A program made the translations under genes and the position numbers. The notes below the pieces were generated by a model, which worked only from the letters and a program-made list of their open reading frames with translations, was not told where the DNA came from and made no database searches. From contig NZ_CP023737.1 in NCBI RefSeq assembly GCF_002752655.1, forward strand, positions 744,001 to 808,000: a DNA stretch of 64,000 nt. Reading direction: 5' to 3'. Source of the DNA: Methylosinus trichosporium OB3b (GTDB taxonomy: Bacteria; Pseudomonadota; Alphaproteobacteria; Rhizobiales; Beijerinckiaceae). The number at the start of each line of letters is the position of its first letter. Positions within the stretch are counted from its first letter, which is position 1. Shown one piece after another: positions 26,432-33,361 of the stretch.

Positions 26432-27414
26432 GGCGCATCGCTGCGATCTTTTTCGCGTCTGTTCTCGCGTCGTCGAACGCCGTGGCGAAGGGGCCGACGC
26501 GCGAGACGCCGCAGATCGGCGTCAACATCTCCGGCGCCGAGCTCAATCCCGGCAAGGACAAGCGCAATTTCGACTATGTGTTTCCGACGAGAGCGCAGAT
26601 CGATCATTTCGTCGCCGCAGGAATACGGATGTTCCGCATTCCGGTTCTCGCGGATCGCCTGCTCGGCGCCGCCGCGCCGGGGGGCGCGACGACGGAGGAC
26701 TGGCGGCTCCTGCAAGAGCTGATCGATCATGCGAACGACGTCGGCGCGACGATCATCGTCGATTTTCATCAATATGGCCGCATGCGCTCCGGCCTGATCG
26801 GCCGCGACGGCGCCGCGACGCGCGACTTCGCCGCCGCCTGGGGCGAGACGGCGCGACGCTTGAAGCGTCATCGCAATGTGATTTTCGGGCTGATGAACGA
26901 GCCGCATGAGCAGAGCGCGGCGGAATGGCTGACGGGCGCCAATGCGGCGATCGCCGCCATTCGCGCGAGCGGCGCGCGGCAACTCATTCTCGCGCCGGGC
27001 TCCTATTGGACGGGCGCGCATTCCTGGACCACCACCGACAATGCCGCGGTGATGAAAGGGATCGTCGATCCGCAGAAGAATTTCGCCTATGAGGCGCATC
27101 AATATCTCGACCGCGACAGCTCCGGCACCAAGCCGGAGGTCGTCGCTGGAGCGGGAGCGTCGCGCCTCGCCGCCTTCACCGAGTGGGCCCGCGCCAACGG
27201 CGCCAGAGCCTTTCTCGGCGAGTTCGGCTTCGCGGCGACACGCGAGGCGCTCGCCGAGGGCGCGGCGCTCGTTCGCTACATGAAGCAGAATCCGGATGTG
27301 TGGATCGGCGGCGCCTATTGGGCAGCGGGACAATGGTGGGGCGATTATATGTTCTCGATCGAGCCGAAGGACCATCGTGACCGGCCGCAATTGGACGTGC
27401 TTCGGGAGAGATGA
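26428..27414 (+). CDS. Secreted glycoside hydrolase family 5
   Basis: A 328-residue protein starting at a GTG that overlaps the previous stop. Residues 1-20 form a signal peptide (MRRIAAIFFASVLASSNAVA). The GH5 TIM-barrel has GVNISGAELNPG, MFRIPVLADRL, VDFHQYGRM, the acid/base Glu158 in FGLMNEPHEQ and the nucleophile Glu265 in AFLGEFGFA. GH5 enzymes cut beta-1,4-glucan-type chains. At the end of a polysaccharide operon it probably trims or releases the polymer in the periplasm. Confidence 0.9.
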   Translation: MRRIAAIFFASVLASSNAVAKGPTRETPQIGVNISGAELNPGKDKRNFDYVFPTRAQIDHFVAAGIRMFRIPVLADRLLGAAAPGGATTEDWRLLQELIDHANDVGATIIVDFHQYGRMRSGLIGRDGAATRDFAAAWGETARRLKRHRNVIFGLMNEPHEQSAAEWLTGANAAIAAIRASGARQLILAPGSYWTGAHSWTTTDNAAVMKGIVDPQKNFAYEAHQYLDRDSSGTKPEVVAGAGASRLAAFTEWARANGARAFLGEFGFAATREALAEGAALVRYMKQNPDVWIGGAYWAAGQWWGDYMFSIEPKDHRDRPQLDVLRER

Positions 27415-27510
27415 CGCCGCCGGCCCGTGCGTGGCTCTTGAAGCGGGACCCGGATATGGATTATTCCTTCGTTCACCCTGCGGCGCCTTCCGCGGGACAG
27501 CGCAGGCAAG

Positions 27511-27587
<77 letters not shown>

Positions 27588-27714
27588 GCAAAATCAATAA
27601 ATTATAGCATAGAGGCTGCGGATTTTAGGGCCCGACCGCAGATCACCACGGCGTGAGCCGCACGCGACGCAAACACGACGCGTGTTTGCGTTCAGCAATG
27701 TTCACGCTACCCTC

Positions 27715-28728
27715 ATGGGAGAATTCGAGGCGCATGATTCTCGATTGAAAGCGGCGGAAATGTCGAACATTGCGGATCATCGAAAATGGCTCAAAGAAAA
27801 TACGCTCGGTAGTCTCACGCAGTTTTCGAAATGGCGCAAAGGCATCAAAATCGGTCTTGTAGCTGGCGGCGCACTTATCGCCGGCGTGACAGGCGCTTCT
27901 GCAAATCTCGTCGAAATTAGCCACAAATGGCTATTGTATAGTTTCCAAATTTTCGGCGGTGTTTTAGTATTCATAGGCGGATGCGTGTTAGAGGCGGTAG
28001 ACGAAGGTGCTGCGGATGCGATCAAACGGGCTGACGAGCTTGCCGATTTGGTCGACGTACGAGAGCAGCAGATCGCAGAATTAGGAGTTGATTTTGAATG
28101 GTTTACACACCTCTATTCAACAGCCTCGGCCTTGCGAGAGGTGGTAGAAGGAGCTTCTGTTGCTGCCGCAGGGGCAGAAGATGAGCGACGGCCTCAGTTT
28201 GCAACGATGCTGGATATCATTGCATCTGAGAAAGATATTCTATTTGGAATGAATGCCGATCGATGGAATTTCGCTGTGTATATTTTTTCAGTGAATGATG
28301 GGCTTTTGAAATGCGTCGCATGCCGTAGACCGATACGCGCGGAAGAAGACGCCCCCCACCGGTCTTGGAAACCCGGCGAAGGGCACGTTGGAATAGCTTT
28401 TCAGACGCAGCGCGAAATTGTCGCCAGCGACACGTCAGAGCCCGAGGCGAGGGCTCTATTCGATGGTCCAGACCCGAGTCGAAGAGAGGAGGACCGCGCA
28501 CGATATCGGTCAATTGCATCCATTCCGATCAAAGTCGCCGGCGCCGATGCCGTTGGTGTTGTCGTCGCTACAAGCGATGTTGCGGGCAGATTTTGGATTC
28601 GACAACGAGAGGACGAAACAGCTCGCGATCCGGTGGAGCCATTAAGAAATCTCGCAAACGCCCTTGCTATGGTCATAAAAATTACCGATCTTCAAACTGA
28701 CGAACAGAGGCGATCGAGTCATGAATGA
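27715..28728 (+). CDS. Membrane-anchored GAF-domain protein
   Basis: A protein of about 337 residues from the ATG at 27715; a GTG at 27682 and an ATG at 27760 are alternatives, none with a strong ribosome binding site. Order: basic N terminus with KWRKGIKIG, two closely spaced helices (GLVAGGALIAGVTG and FQIFGGVLVFIGGCVL), an Ala/Glu-rich helix that may coil, then a GAF fold with HRSWKPGEGHVGIAFQTQ, SIASIPIKVAGADAVGVVV and a final amphipathic helix. GAF domains bind small molecules or dimerise. No output enzyme domain is present. Base composition is less GC-rich than neighbours. The product is not recognised beyond this. Confidence 0.7.
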   Translation: MGEFEAHDSRLKAAEMSNIADHRKWLKENTLGSLTQFSKWRKGIKIGLVAGGALIAGVTGASANLVEISHKWLLYSFQIFGGVLVFIGGCVLEAVDEGAADAIKRADELADLVDVREQQIAELGVDFEWFTHLYSTASALREVVEGASVAAAGAEDERRPQFATMLDIIASEKDILFGMNADRWNFAVYIFSVNDGLLKCVACRRPIRAEEDAPHRSWKPGEGHVGIAFQTQREIVASDTSEPEARALFDGPDPSRREEDRARYRSIASIPIKVAGADAVGVVVATSDVAGRFWIRQREDETARDPVEPLRNLANALAMVIKITDLQTDEQRRSSHE

Positions 28729-28933
28729 GCCGTTAACCCAAAATTGGCCAAAGCCTGACTTGGAGACCCTTGACCGAGAAATCGGGAATCGGATGCGCCG
28801 TCTCGCGGGGGGGCATGCCAGCGCGCAAGATGTAAGTGAAGCGAGCAAGCTAATTCGCGACCGTGCCGATTTCATGATGCCCGGAATTTTCCGGCGTCTG
28901 AGCTTACGCCCTCTTAAGAACAAGGCCAGCTGA
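28721..28933 (+). CDS. Small partner protein of the GAF gene, unknown function
   Basis: A 70-residue soluble protein starting at an ATG inside the end of the GAF gene (8-base overlap). It is charged and helical: LETLDREIGNRMRRLAGGHASAQ, then DVSEASKLIRDRADFMMP and a basic end LRPLKNKAS. No family is recognised. The overlap argues for translational coupling and a shared function. The hairpin at 28936-28967 probably ends the pair. Confidence 0.6.
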   Translation: MNEPLTQNWPKPDLETLDREIGNRMRRLAGGHASAQDVSEASKLIRDRADFMMPGIFRRLSLRPLKNKAS

Positions 28934-28935
28934 AA

Positions 28936-28967
28936 ACGCCCCGCCTGTTCATCCGAGGTCGGGGCGT
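28936..28967 (+). terminator. Hairpin after the GAF module
   Basis: ACGCCCCG (28936-28943) pairs perfectly with CGGGGCGT (28960-28967) around a 16-base loop. There is no T-run behind it. It starts three bases after the stop of the small partner gene. Confidence 0.6.
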
Positions 28968-29004
28968 CTCCGTTGCTTCGGCACCCTAATCGCCGAGACT
29001 TGCG

Positions 29005-29180
29005 CGATCACGGATGCCGCGTCGAGGACGTAGATCACGACGCACGAGCGAGGCGACGCCCAGGGATGGGCCACGCCATCGCCAAGGAGATCGTCGACAG
29101 TCACGGCGCCCACATCGCCGGCACGGATCTCCGGGCGGCGGAGCGACCTTCACCATCGCCTTCCCAGCCGCAGTCCACCC
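29005..29180 (+). pseudogene. Decayed C-terminal fragment of a sensor histidine kinase
   Basis: One frame near 29065-29140 reads GMGHAIAKEIVDSHGAHI, matching the G2 box region GLGLAIAKEIVESHGG of HATPase domains. After a frame change near 29140 the sequence continues GGGATFTIAFPAAV, the usual last strand of these kinases. No complete gene surrounds it and the stops are close. It is therefore a frameshifted remnant, probably left by a deletion or insertion at this tRNA-linked site. Confidence 0.7.
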
Positions 29181-29241
29181 TCGACCAGTCGCGAGAGCGA
29201 GTCGAACGATAGAATCGACGCCTCCGGAGCCGGCCGCGTGG

Positions 29242-29598
29242 TCACCTGATCTGCAAGCTCTGCTCGATCGACGTCAGCTTCTCGGGCAGGCCGGCGACCG
29301 TATCCGCGAGCGCCGCGGCGAGCAGGCTCTCAGCCACGTCGTGCTTGCATTCGTCGAGCAGATTGTCGAGCGCGACATAGGAATCGTCGATGATCGGCCG
29401 CGCCAGGGCGGAGGCCGCCTGCTCCGAGACATTGCGCGCTATGTGGTCGAAACGCGCCCGCGTCGGCTCCGGCAGCATGGAGAGAACCGCGCGCTCATAG
29501 GCCCCGTCGAACATATCGCGCAAAGAGAGAAGAGCGCGAGTCAGGCGATAGAGCTCGATGACCTCGAGACTGGCGGAGCTCGGCAATAATTTCTCCAT
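29242..29598 (-). CDS. Hypothetical helical protein
   Basis: A 118-residue protein from the ATG at 29598, which has AAGAGA seven bases upstream. It reads MEKLLPSSASLEVIELYRLT and is predicted mainly helical, with many Leu/Ala/Glu residues, an LPEPTRARFDHIARNV segment and no membrane helix. A TTGACA element lies about 70 bases upstream on its strand. I do not recognise the family. It points back toward the kinase remnant. Confidence 0.6.
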   Translation of the reverse strand: MEKLLPSSASLEVIELYRLTRALLSLRDMFDGAYERAVLSMLPEPTRARFDHIARNVSEQAASALARPIIDDSYVALDNLLDECKHDVAESLLAAALADTVAGLPEKLTSIEQSLQIR

Positions 29599-29820
29599 GT
29601 CATAATCTCTTTTCGTCGCTATGGACTGAGCGAGCAAGACTTGAACGCGGCAGCCCGCGGTTGTCAAGCGGCGCGGTCCGTTCAGCTTATTTCGATAAGA
29701 TTGACGTTACCGAGCGTTTGATTTCGTCTCTCGCCGTCGGCGGGCGCGCCGCTCGCGTCGATGGCCCTGGACCATTCGCGCCCTATCTGCCGCCTCGCCG
29801 CCAATAGGTCCGGAGACCGT

Positions 29821-30447
29821 GTGGACACCGATTATCTCGTCTCAGCCTTCGTCACTTTGCTCGTCGTCGTCGAGCCGCTCGGCCTCGCGCCGGTGTTCGT
29901 CTCCGCGACCTCGGGTCTGGACGCCGCGACGCAGCGCGCCATCGCCTTTCGCGCATCGGTCTATGCGCTGGCCATTCTGGCCGGCTCCGCGCTCGTCGGA
30001 CAGCGGCTGCTCGCCGCCATGGGCATCTCCCTGCCCGCCTTCCGCATCGCCGGCGGCCTCCTTCTGTTCTCCATCGGCTCGGAAATGGTGTTCGGCGTGC
30101 GGCTGCAGCGCGACTCGCGGGCCGCAGAGAAAGCGCTGGCCGAGCATGTCCACAATATCGCCGCCTATCCGCTCGCAATTCCCTTGATGGCCGGCCCCGG
30201 CGCGATCACCGCCACCGTGCTGCTCGCCGGCGACGCCCACGGAAATGTCGCGCTGCTGGCGAGCCTGATCGGCGTCGTCGCCGCGATCATGGCGATCTGC
30301 GTCATCTTCTGCCTGATCGCCGGCCGCGTGGCGCAATTCTTCGGCACCGCGGCCAATCTGGTGCTGACGCGCCTGCTCGGCGTGCTGCTCGCCGCTCTCG
30401 CTGTGCAATTCGTGGCCGACGGCGCCGGCGCCCTGCTGGCCAAATGA
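29821..30447 (+). CDS. MarC-family integral membrane protein
   Basis: A 208-residue protein with six hydrophobic helices. It has LVVVEPLGLAPVFVSATSGL early and YPLAIPLMAGPGAITATVLL in the middle, both typical of the MarC (UPF0056) family. The function of the family is not settled; an antibiotic-resistance role was withdrawn. GTG at 29821 with GGAG at 29812-29815 is chosen over the ATG at 29761, because the family normally begins at the first helix. Confidence 0.88.
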   Translation: MDTDYLVSAFVTLLVVVEPLGLAPVFVSATSGLDAATQRAIAFRASVYALAILAGSALVGQRLLAAMGISLPAFRIAGGLLLFSIGSEMVFGVRLQRDSRAAEKALAEHVHNIAAYPLAIPLMAGPGAITATVLLAGDAHGNVALLASLIGVVAAIMAICVIFCLIAGRVAQFFGTAANLVLTRLLGVLLAALAVQFVADGAGALLAK

Positions 30448-30458
30448 GTCAAAAAGAA

Positions 30459-30482
30459 AGGCGTCCCGCATGCGGGACGCCT
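30459..30482. terminator. Bidirectional terminator between marC and hsp20
   Basis: A perfect 24-base palindrome (AGGCGTCCCGCA and its complement) lies between the convergent marC-type and hsp20 genes. An A-rich stretch precedes it, which is a T-rich tail for the minus-strand hsp20 transcript. Confidence 0.85.
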
Positions 30483-30504
30483 CGAGACTGCCGGGGTCGG
30501 CCGA

Positions 30505-30972
30505 TCAGGCGGCGCGCGCCTCGACGGTCTGCGTCGGGACGCCGCCGCCGATCTCGATCCGCCGGGGCTTCTGCGCCTCGGGAATCTGACGCAGCAGGTC
30601 GACGTGCAGAAGGCCGTTGGCGAGGCTCGCGCCCGTCACGACCATATGGTCGGCGAGCTGGAAACGCCGCTCGAACGCCCGCGCGGCGATGCCCTGATGC
30701 AGGACCTCGCGCTTGACGCCGGCCGGCTCGGGATGCTCTTTCGCGCCCTTGATGGTGAGCGTGCTCTCGCGCGTCTCGATCGAGAGGTCCTCGCGCGCGA
30801 AGCCGGCCACCGCCAGAGTCACGCGATACTCGTTCTCGCTGGTGCGCTCGATATTATAGGGGGGATAGGCGGAGGCGGCGGCGTCCTGCGTCCCGGCCTG
30901 ATCGAGCAGGGAAAAGAGACGGTCGAAGCCGACGGTCGAGCGGTAGAGCGGCGAAAGATCGAAGTGACGCAT
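30505..30972 (-). CDS. Small heat shock protein Hsp20 (IbpA-like)
   Basis: A 155-residue class A rhizobial-type small heat shock protein. It begins MRHFDLSPLYRSTVGFDRLF and has the alpha-crystallin domain from about YPPYNIERTSENEYRVTLAV, through LTIKGAKEH and FERRFQLADHM, to the LLHVDLLRQIPE strand. The C-terminal IXI-like motif is in RRIEIGG. The start at 30972 has GGAGG eight bases upstream, and this site is itself buried in the leader hairpin. Product: ATP-independent holdase for unfolded proteins in the cytoplasm. Confidence 0.95.
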   Translation of the reverse strand: MRHFDLSPLYRSTVGFDRLFSLLDQAGTQDAAASAYPPYNIERTSENEYRVTLAVAGFAREDLSIETRESTLTIKGAKEHPEPAGVKREVLHQGIAARAFERRFQLADHMVVTGASLANGLLHVDLLRQIPEAQKPRRIEIGGGVPTQTVEARAA

Positions 30973-31075
30973 CACATAGTCCTCCATTGGAAGCGACATG
31001 TTCAGGCGCGAAACGGGACCATGATCCCCGCTCGCGCCGGGGATGAGCGCGTCCGTATCGGCCCGCGCTGGGTCT
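30973..31075 (-). promoter_or_regulatory. ROSE-type RNA thermometer in the hsp20 leader
   Basis: On the minus strand the leader ends with UCGCU (30992-30996), UCCAAUGG and AGGA (30980-30983). UCGCU pairs with AGGA with the G bulged, and CC pairs with GG around AAU, so the ribosome binding site is closed. This is the U(U/C)GCU/AGGA signature of ROSE elements of rhizobial hsp20 genes. Upstream in the leader is a second hairpin with arms ATCCCCG/CGGGGAT. Heating would open the last hairpin. Confidence 0.8.
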
Positions 31076-31104
31076 GATGTGGGAGGCCTTTCCACGTCGC
31101 GCAA
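31076..31104 (-). promoter_or_regulatory. Candidate RpoH promoter for hsp20
   Basis: On the minus strand CTTG (31101-31104) is followed after 18 bases by CCCACAT (31076-31082). This resembles the alphaproteobacterial heat-shock promoter (CTTG-N17/18-CYTATNT) with imperfect -10. It would give a leader of about 100 bases, the right length for the ROSE element. Confidence 0.4.
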
Positions 31105-31220
31105 GGGGCGCCGGAGGCGGCGACGCAGCTGTCGCATTTTTGTGACGGCGCCGGGAATTTTGCTCCGGCGCGCAACCGCGGGCGTTGACGAGCAAATCCC
31201 CCCGGCCCTAGTTTGCCGGA

Positions 31221-31613
31221 ATGGCGACGTCCCTGTCAGGCGGATGGTTCTCCCGGCGCGCGCTGCTCGCGGCGATCGGCCTCCTTCTGCTCGGGCTGCA
31301 GCTGCTGGCGGCGGCTCCGACGACGCGTCATGCCGGCTTCGCCGCGGATGGCGCCGCTCTCTCGAAGCTCTGCGAGCCCCACGCCGACGAGCGGACGCCC
31401 GCCCCCGCGCGCGACGATCACGCGCCCTGCTGTCTCTATTGCGCCGCCGGCCGCGACGGGCCGCCCCTACTCCTCCCCGATCTCGGCGACCCAAAGACGC
31501 ATCCCGCCCCGACGCCCTTTTTCCGATTCGCCTATGACGGCGAGACGGGGTTGCGCGGCCGGCCGATCGGCTGGGCGAGCTCCTGGTCGTCGCGAGCGCC
31601 GCCGCTCGCCTGA
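31221..31613 (+). CDS. DUF2946-like small exported protein
   Basis: A 130-residue protein. The N terminus has a Leu-rich signal or anchor segment (RALLAAIGLLLLGLQLLAAA). The middle has KLCEPHADERT and HAPCCLYCAAG, a Cys/His cluster like that of DUF2946 proteins, which are often found beside copper or TonB-receptor genes. The end is Pro/Arg-rich. No strong ribosome binding site is seen. It stands just upstream of the ECF sigma gene and may handle metal in the periplasm; that is inference from the cysteines and context. Confidence 0.6.
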   Translation: MATSLSGGWFSRRALLAAIGLLLLGLQLLAAAPTTRHAGFAADGAALSKLCEPHADERTPAPARDDHAPCCLYCAAGRDGPPLLLPDLGDPKTHPAPTPFFRFAYDGETGLRGRPIGWASSWSSRAPPLA

Positions 31614-31694
31614 CGCCGCGCCTCGAGCGCGAAGACACGCCACCCTCGAGGAGCCCGGGCGACCGCCCGGCGGACGCCCGACGGATGTCGCCCC

Positions 31695-32192
31695 ATGTCC
31701 GAAGCCAAATTCTTTTCGATCCGCGAGCTGTTTGCGCGCTCGCATCGCGACCTTCTGCGTCTGCTCGTGCGTCGCGTCGGCCCTTCCGACGCGCCCGATC
31801 TCCTGCAGGAGACGTTTTTGCGCGTGATGCATCGCGAGGCGGAGACGATCGTCGACCCGAGCGCCTATCTCCGCCGCACCGCCGTCAATCTGGCGATGGA
31901 CTTCTCACGTCGCCGCCGGCTGGAGACGAAGCTCTTCGTCCCCGAGGACTCGGCGCCAGAGACGCCGGCGCCGGAGATCTCGGTCGAGCAATCGCTCGAG
32001 GCCGGCCATCGCGCCGAGCTGCTCGCGCAGGCGATCGCGACGCTGCCGCCCAAATGCCGGGAGGTCTTCGTCATGCGCATGCACGAGGAGCTGCCGCAGG
32101 ACGAGATCGCCCGCCGTCTCGGCATCTCGCGCAATATGGTGGACCGTCATCTGCGCATCGCCATCCGGCGCTGCCGTCAGGCGGTGAGCTGA
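31695..32192 (+). CDS. FecI-type ECF sigma factor
   Basis: A 165-residue sigma-70 family protein of the FecI group. Region 2 has DAPDLLQETFLRVMHRE and YLRRTAVNLAMDFSRRRR. Region 4 has LAQAIATLPPKCREVFVMRM and HEELPQDEIARRLGISRNMV. It sits directly before a FecR-like anti-sigma and a TonB-dependent receptor with a signalling domain. The expected circuit is cell-surface signalling: substrate in the receptor frees the sigma factor, which transcribes the receptor gene. Confidence 0.93.
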   Translation: MSEAKFFSIRELFARSHRDLLRLLVRRVGPSDAPDLLQETFLRVMHREAETIVDPSAYLRRTAVNLAMDFSRRRRLETKLFVPEDSAPETPAPEISVEQSLEAGHRAELLAQAIATLPPKCREVFVMRMHEELPQDEIARRLGISRNMVDRHLRIAIRRCRQAVS

Positions 32193-32271
32193 ATTTTTCG
32201 CCGAGCCGACATCCCGGCCAGGCGGGCTCGATCGTCTGAGTAGAGTGACAAGCGTAGCGACCAACGGCCGA

Positions 32272-33204
32272 ATGAACGAAGACGACGAGAAGAACGACGA
32301 GCCGGACGCCCATGACGCCGCCACCGCCTGGTGGGTGCGGCGCGACGCGGCGCCGCTCTCGCGCGAGGAGGAGCGCGCCTTCGCGGCTTGGCTCGCCGCC
32401 GACGCCGCCAATGCGAGCGCCTATGACGAGATCGTCGCCCTCTGCGGCGAGGTGCGCGCGCTGCGCCCACGCGCCGCGGCGTCGCGAGCCCCCCGGCGCC
32501 GGCGCATCGTCGCCGCGGCGGCGCTCGCCGCCTCGCTCGCTGGCGTCGCCGCCTTCGACCAGCTCGCGCTGGTTCTGCGCGCGGATGCGCGCACCGGCGT
32601 CGGCGAGACGCGTGTGATCCGGCTCGACGACGGCTCGCGCGTCACCTTGGCCGGCCGCTCGGCGGTCGCCTTTCATTATAGCGAGCGGCGGCGCGCGCTG
32701 ACGCTGCTCGAGGGCGAGGCCTTTTTCGAGGCGGCGCCCGACGCCGCTCGCCCCTTCGTCGTCTCGGCGGCCGGAGCGAGCGTCACCGCGCTCGGCACCG
32801 CCTTCGACGTCGCGCTCGGCGCCGCGGGCGCGCAGGTGAGCGTCGCCGAGCACGCCGTCTCGGTGGAGAGCGGCGGCCGCGCGGTGCGCGTCGAAGAAGG
32901 GCGGCAGACGGCCTTCGCCGAGGGCGCGCCGGCGAGCGCCCCGTCTCCGACCCCCGTCGATGATCTCACCGCTTGGCGGCGCGGCCGGCTCATCTTCGTC
33001 GACCGGCCGCTCGGCGAGGTCGTCGACATTTTGGCGCGCTATCACCGCGGCTACGTCGTCATCGCCGGCGATGCGCTGCGACGGCTGCGCGTCACCGGCG
33101 TGTTCGACGCGAAGGATCCGATCGGCGCGCTGCGCGCAATCGAAGCCTCGCTCGATCTCGACGCCGTCCATCTCACCGATTATCTCGTGCTGCTGCGCCG
33201 ATGA
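32272..33204 (+). CDS. FecR-type anti-sigma/sigma regulator
   Basis: A 310-residue inner-membrane protein. The cytoplasmic N terminus (about 1-80) has AATAWWVRRDAAPLSREEER and AFAAWLAADAANASAYDE, as in FecR. One helix follows at about 84-100 (RIVAAAALAASLAGVAAF). The periplasmic FecR domain has GETRVIRLDDGSRVTLAGRS and ALTLLEGEAFFEAAPD. The C-terminal STN-like part has FVDRPLGEVVDILARYHRG. A GTG at 32245 in the same frame is an alternative start; neither start has a strong ribosome binding site. Confidence 0.92.
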   Translation: MNEDDEKNDEPDAHDAATAWWVRRDAAPLSREEERAFAAWLAADAANASAYDEIVALCGEVRALRPRAAASRAPRRRRIVAAAALAASLAGVAAFDQLALVLRADARTGVGETRVIRLDDGSRVTLAGRSAVAFHYSERRRALTLLEGEAFFEAAPDAARPFVVSAAGASVTALGTAFDVALGAAGAQVSVAEHAVSVESGGRAVRVEEGRQTAFAEGAPASAPSPTPVDDLTAWRRGRLIFVDRPLGEVVDILARYHRGYVVIAGDALRRLRVTGVFDAKDPIGALRAIEASLDLDAVHLTDYLVLLRR

Positions 33205-33361
33205 AACACAACGCCACATCACATGCACGCCGAGGTGCGACATTTTTTCTCGGCGCAGGCATACGATTTTTTTCGGCGCGCACATGCGGGTTTTCCACCT
33301 TCGCTCGTCTCGAATGGGAGAGGGACTGTTTCGTCCCGGCGACGAAAGTGGAGACTGACGA
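33205..33361 (+). promoter_or_regulatory. Leader of the TonB receptor with repeated T-rich motif
   Basis: Two similar direct repeats with T-tracts, around 33237-33262 and 33264-33285, each run from CGA through six or seven T and CGGCGC to CAT. They lie about 85-125 bases before the receptor ATG, where an ECF-sigma promoter would be expected. This could be a sigma or regulator target, but no consensus is known to me. Confidence 0.35.
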
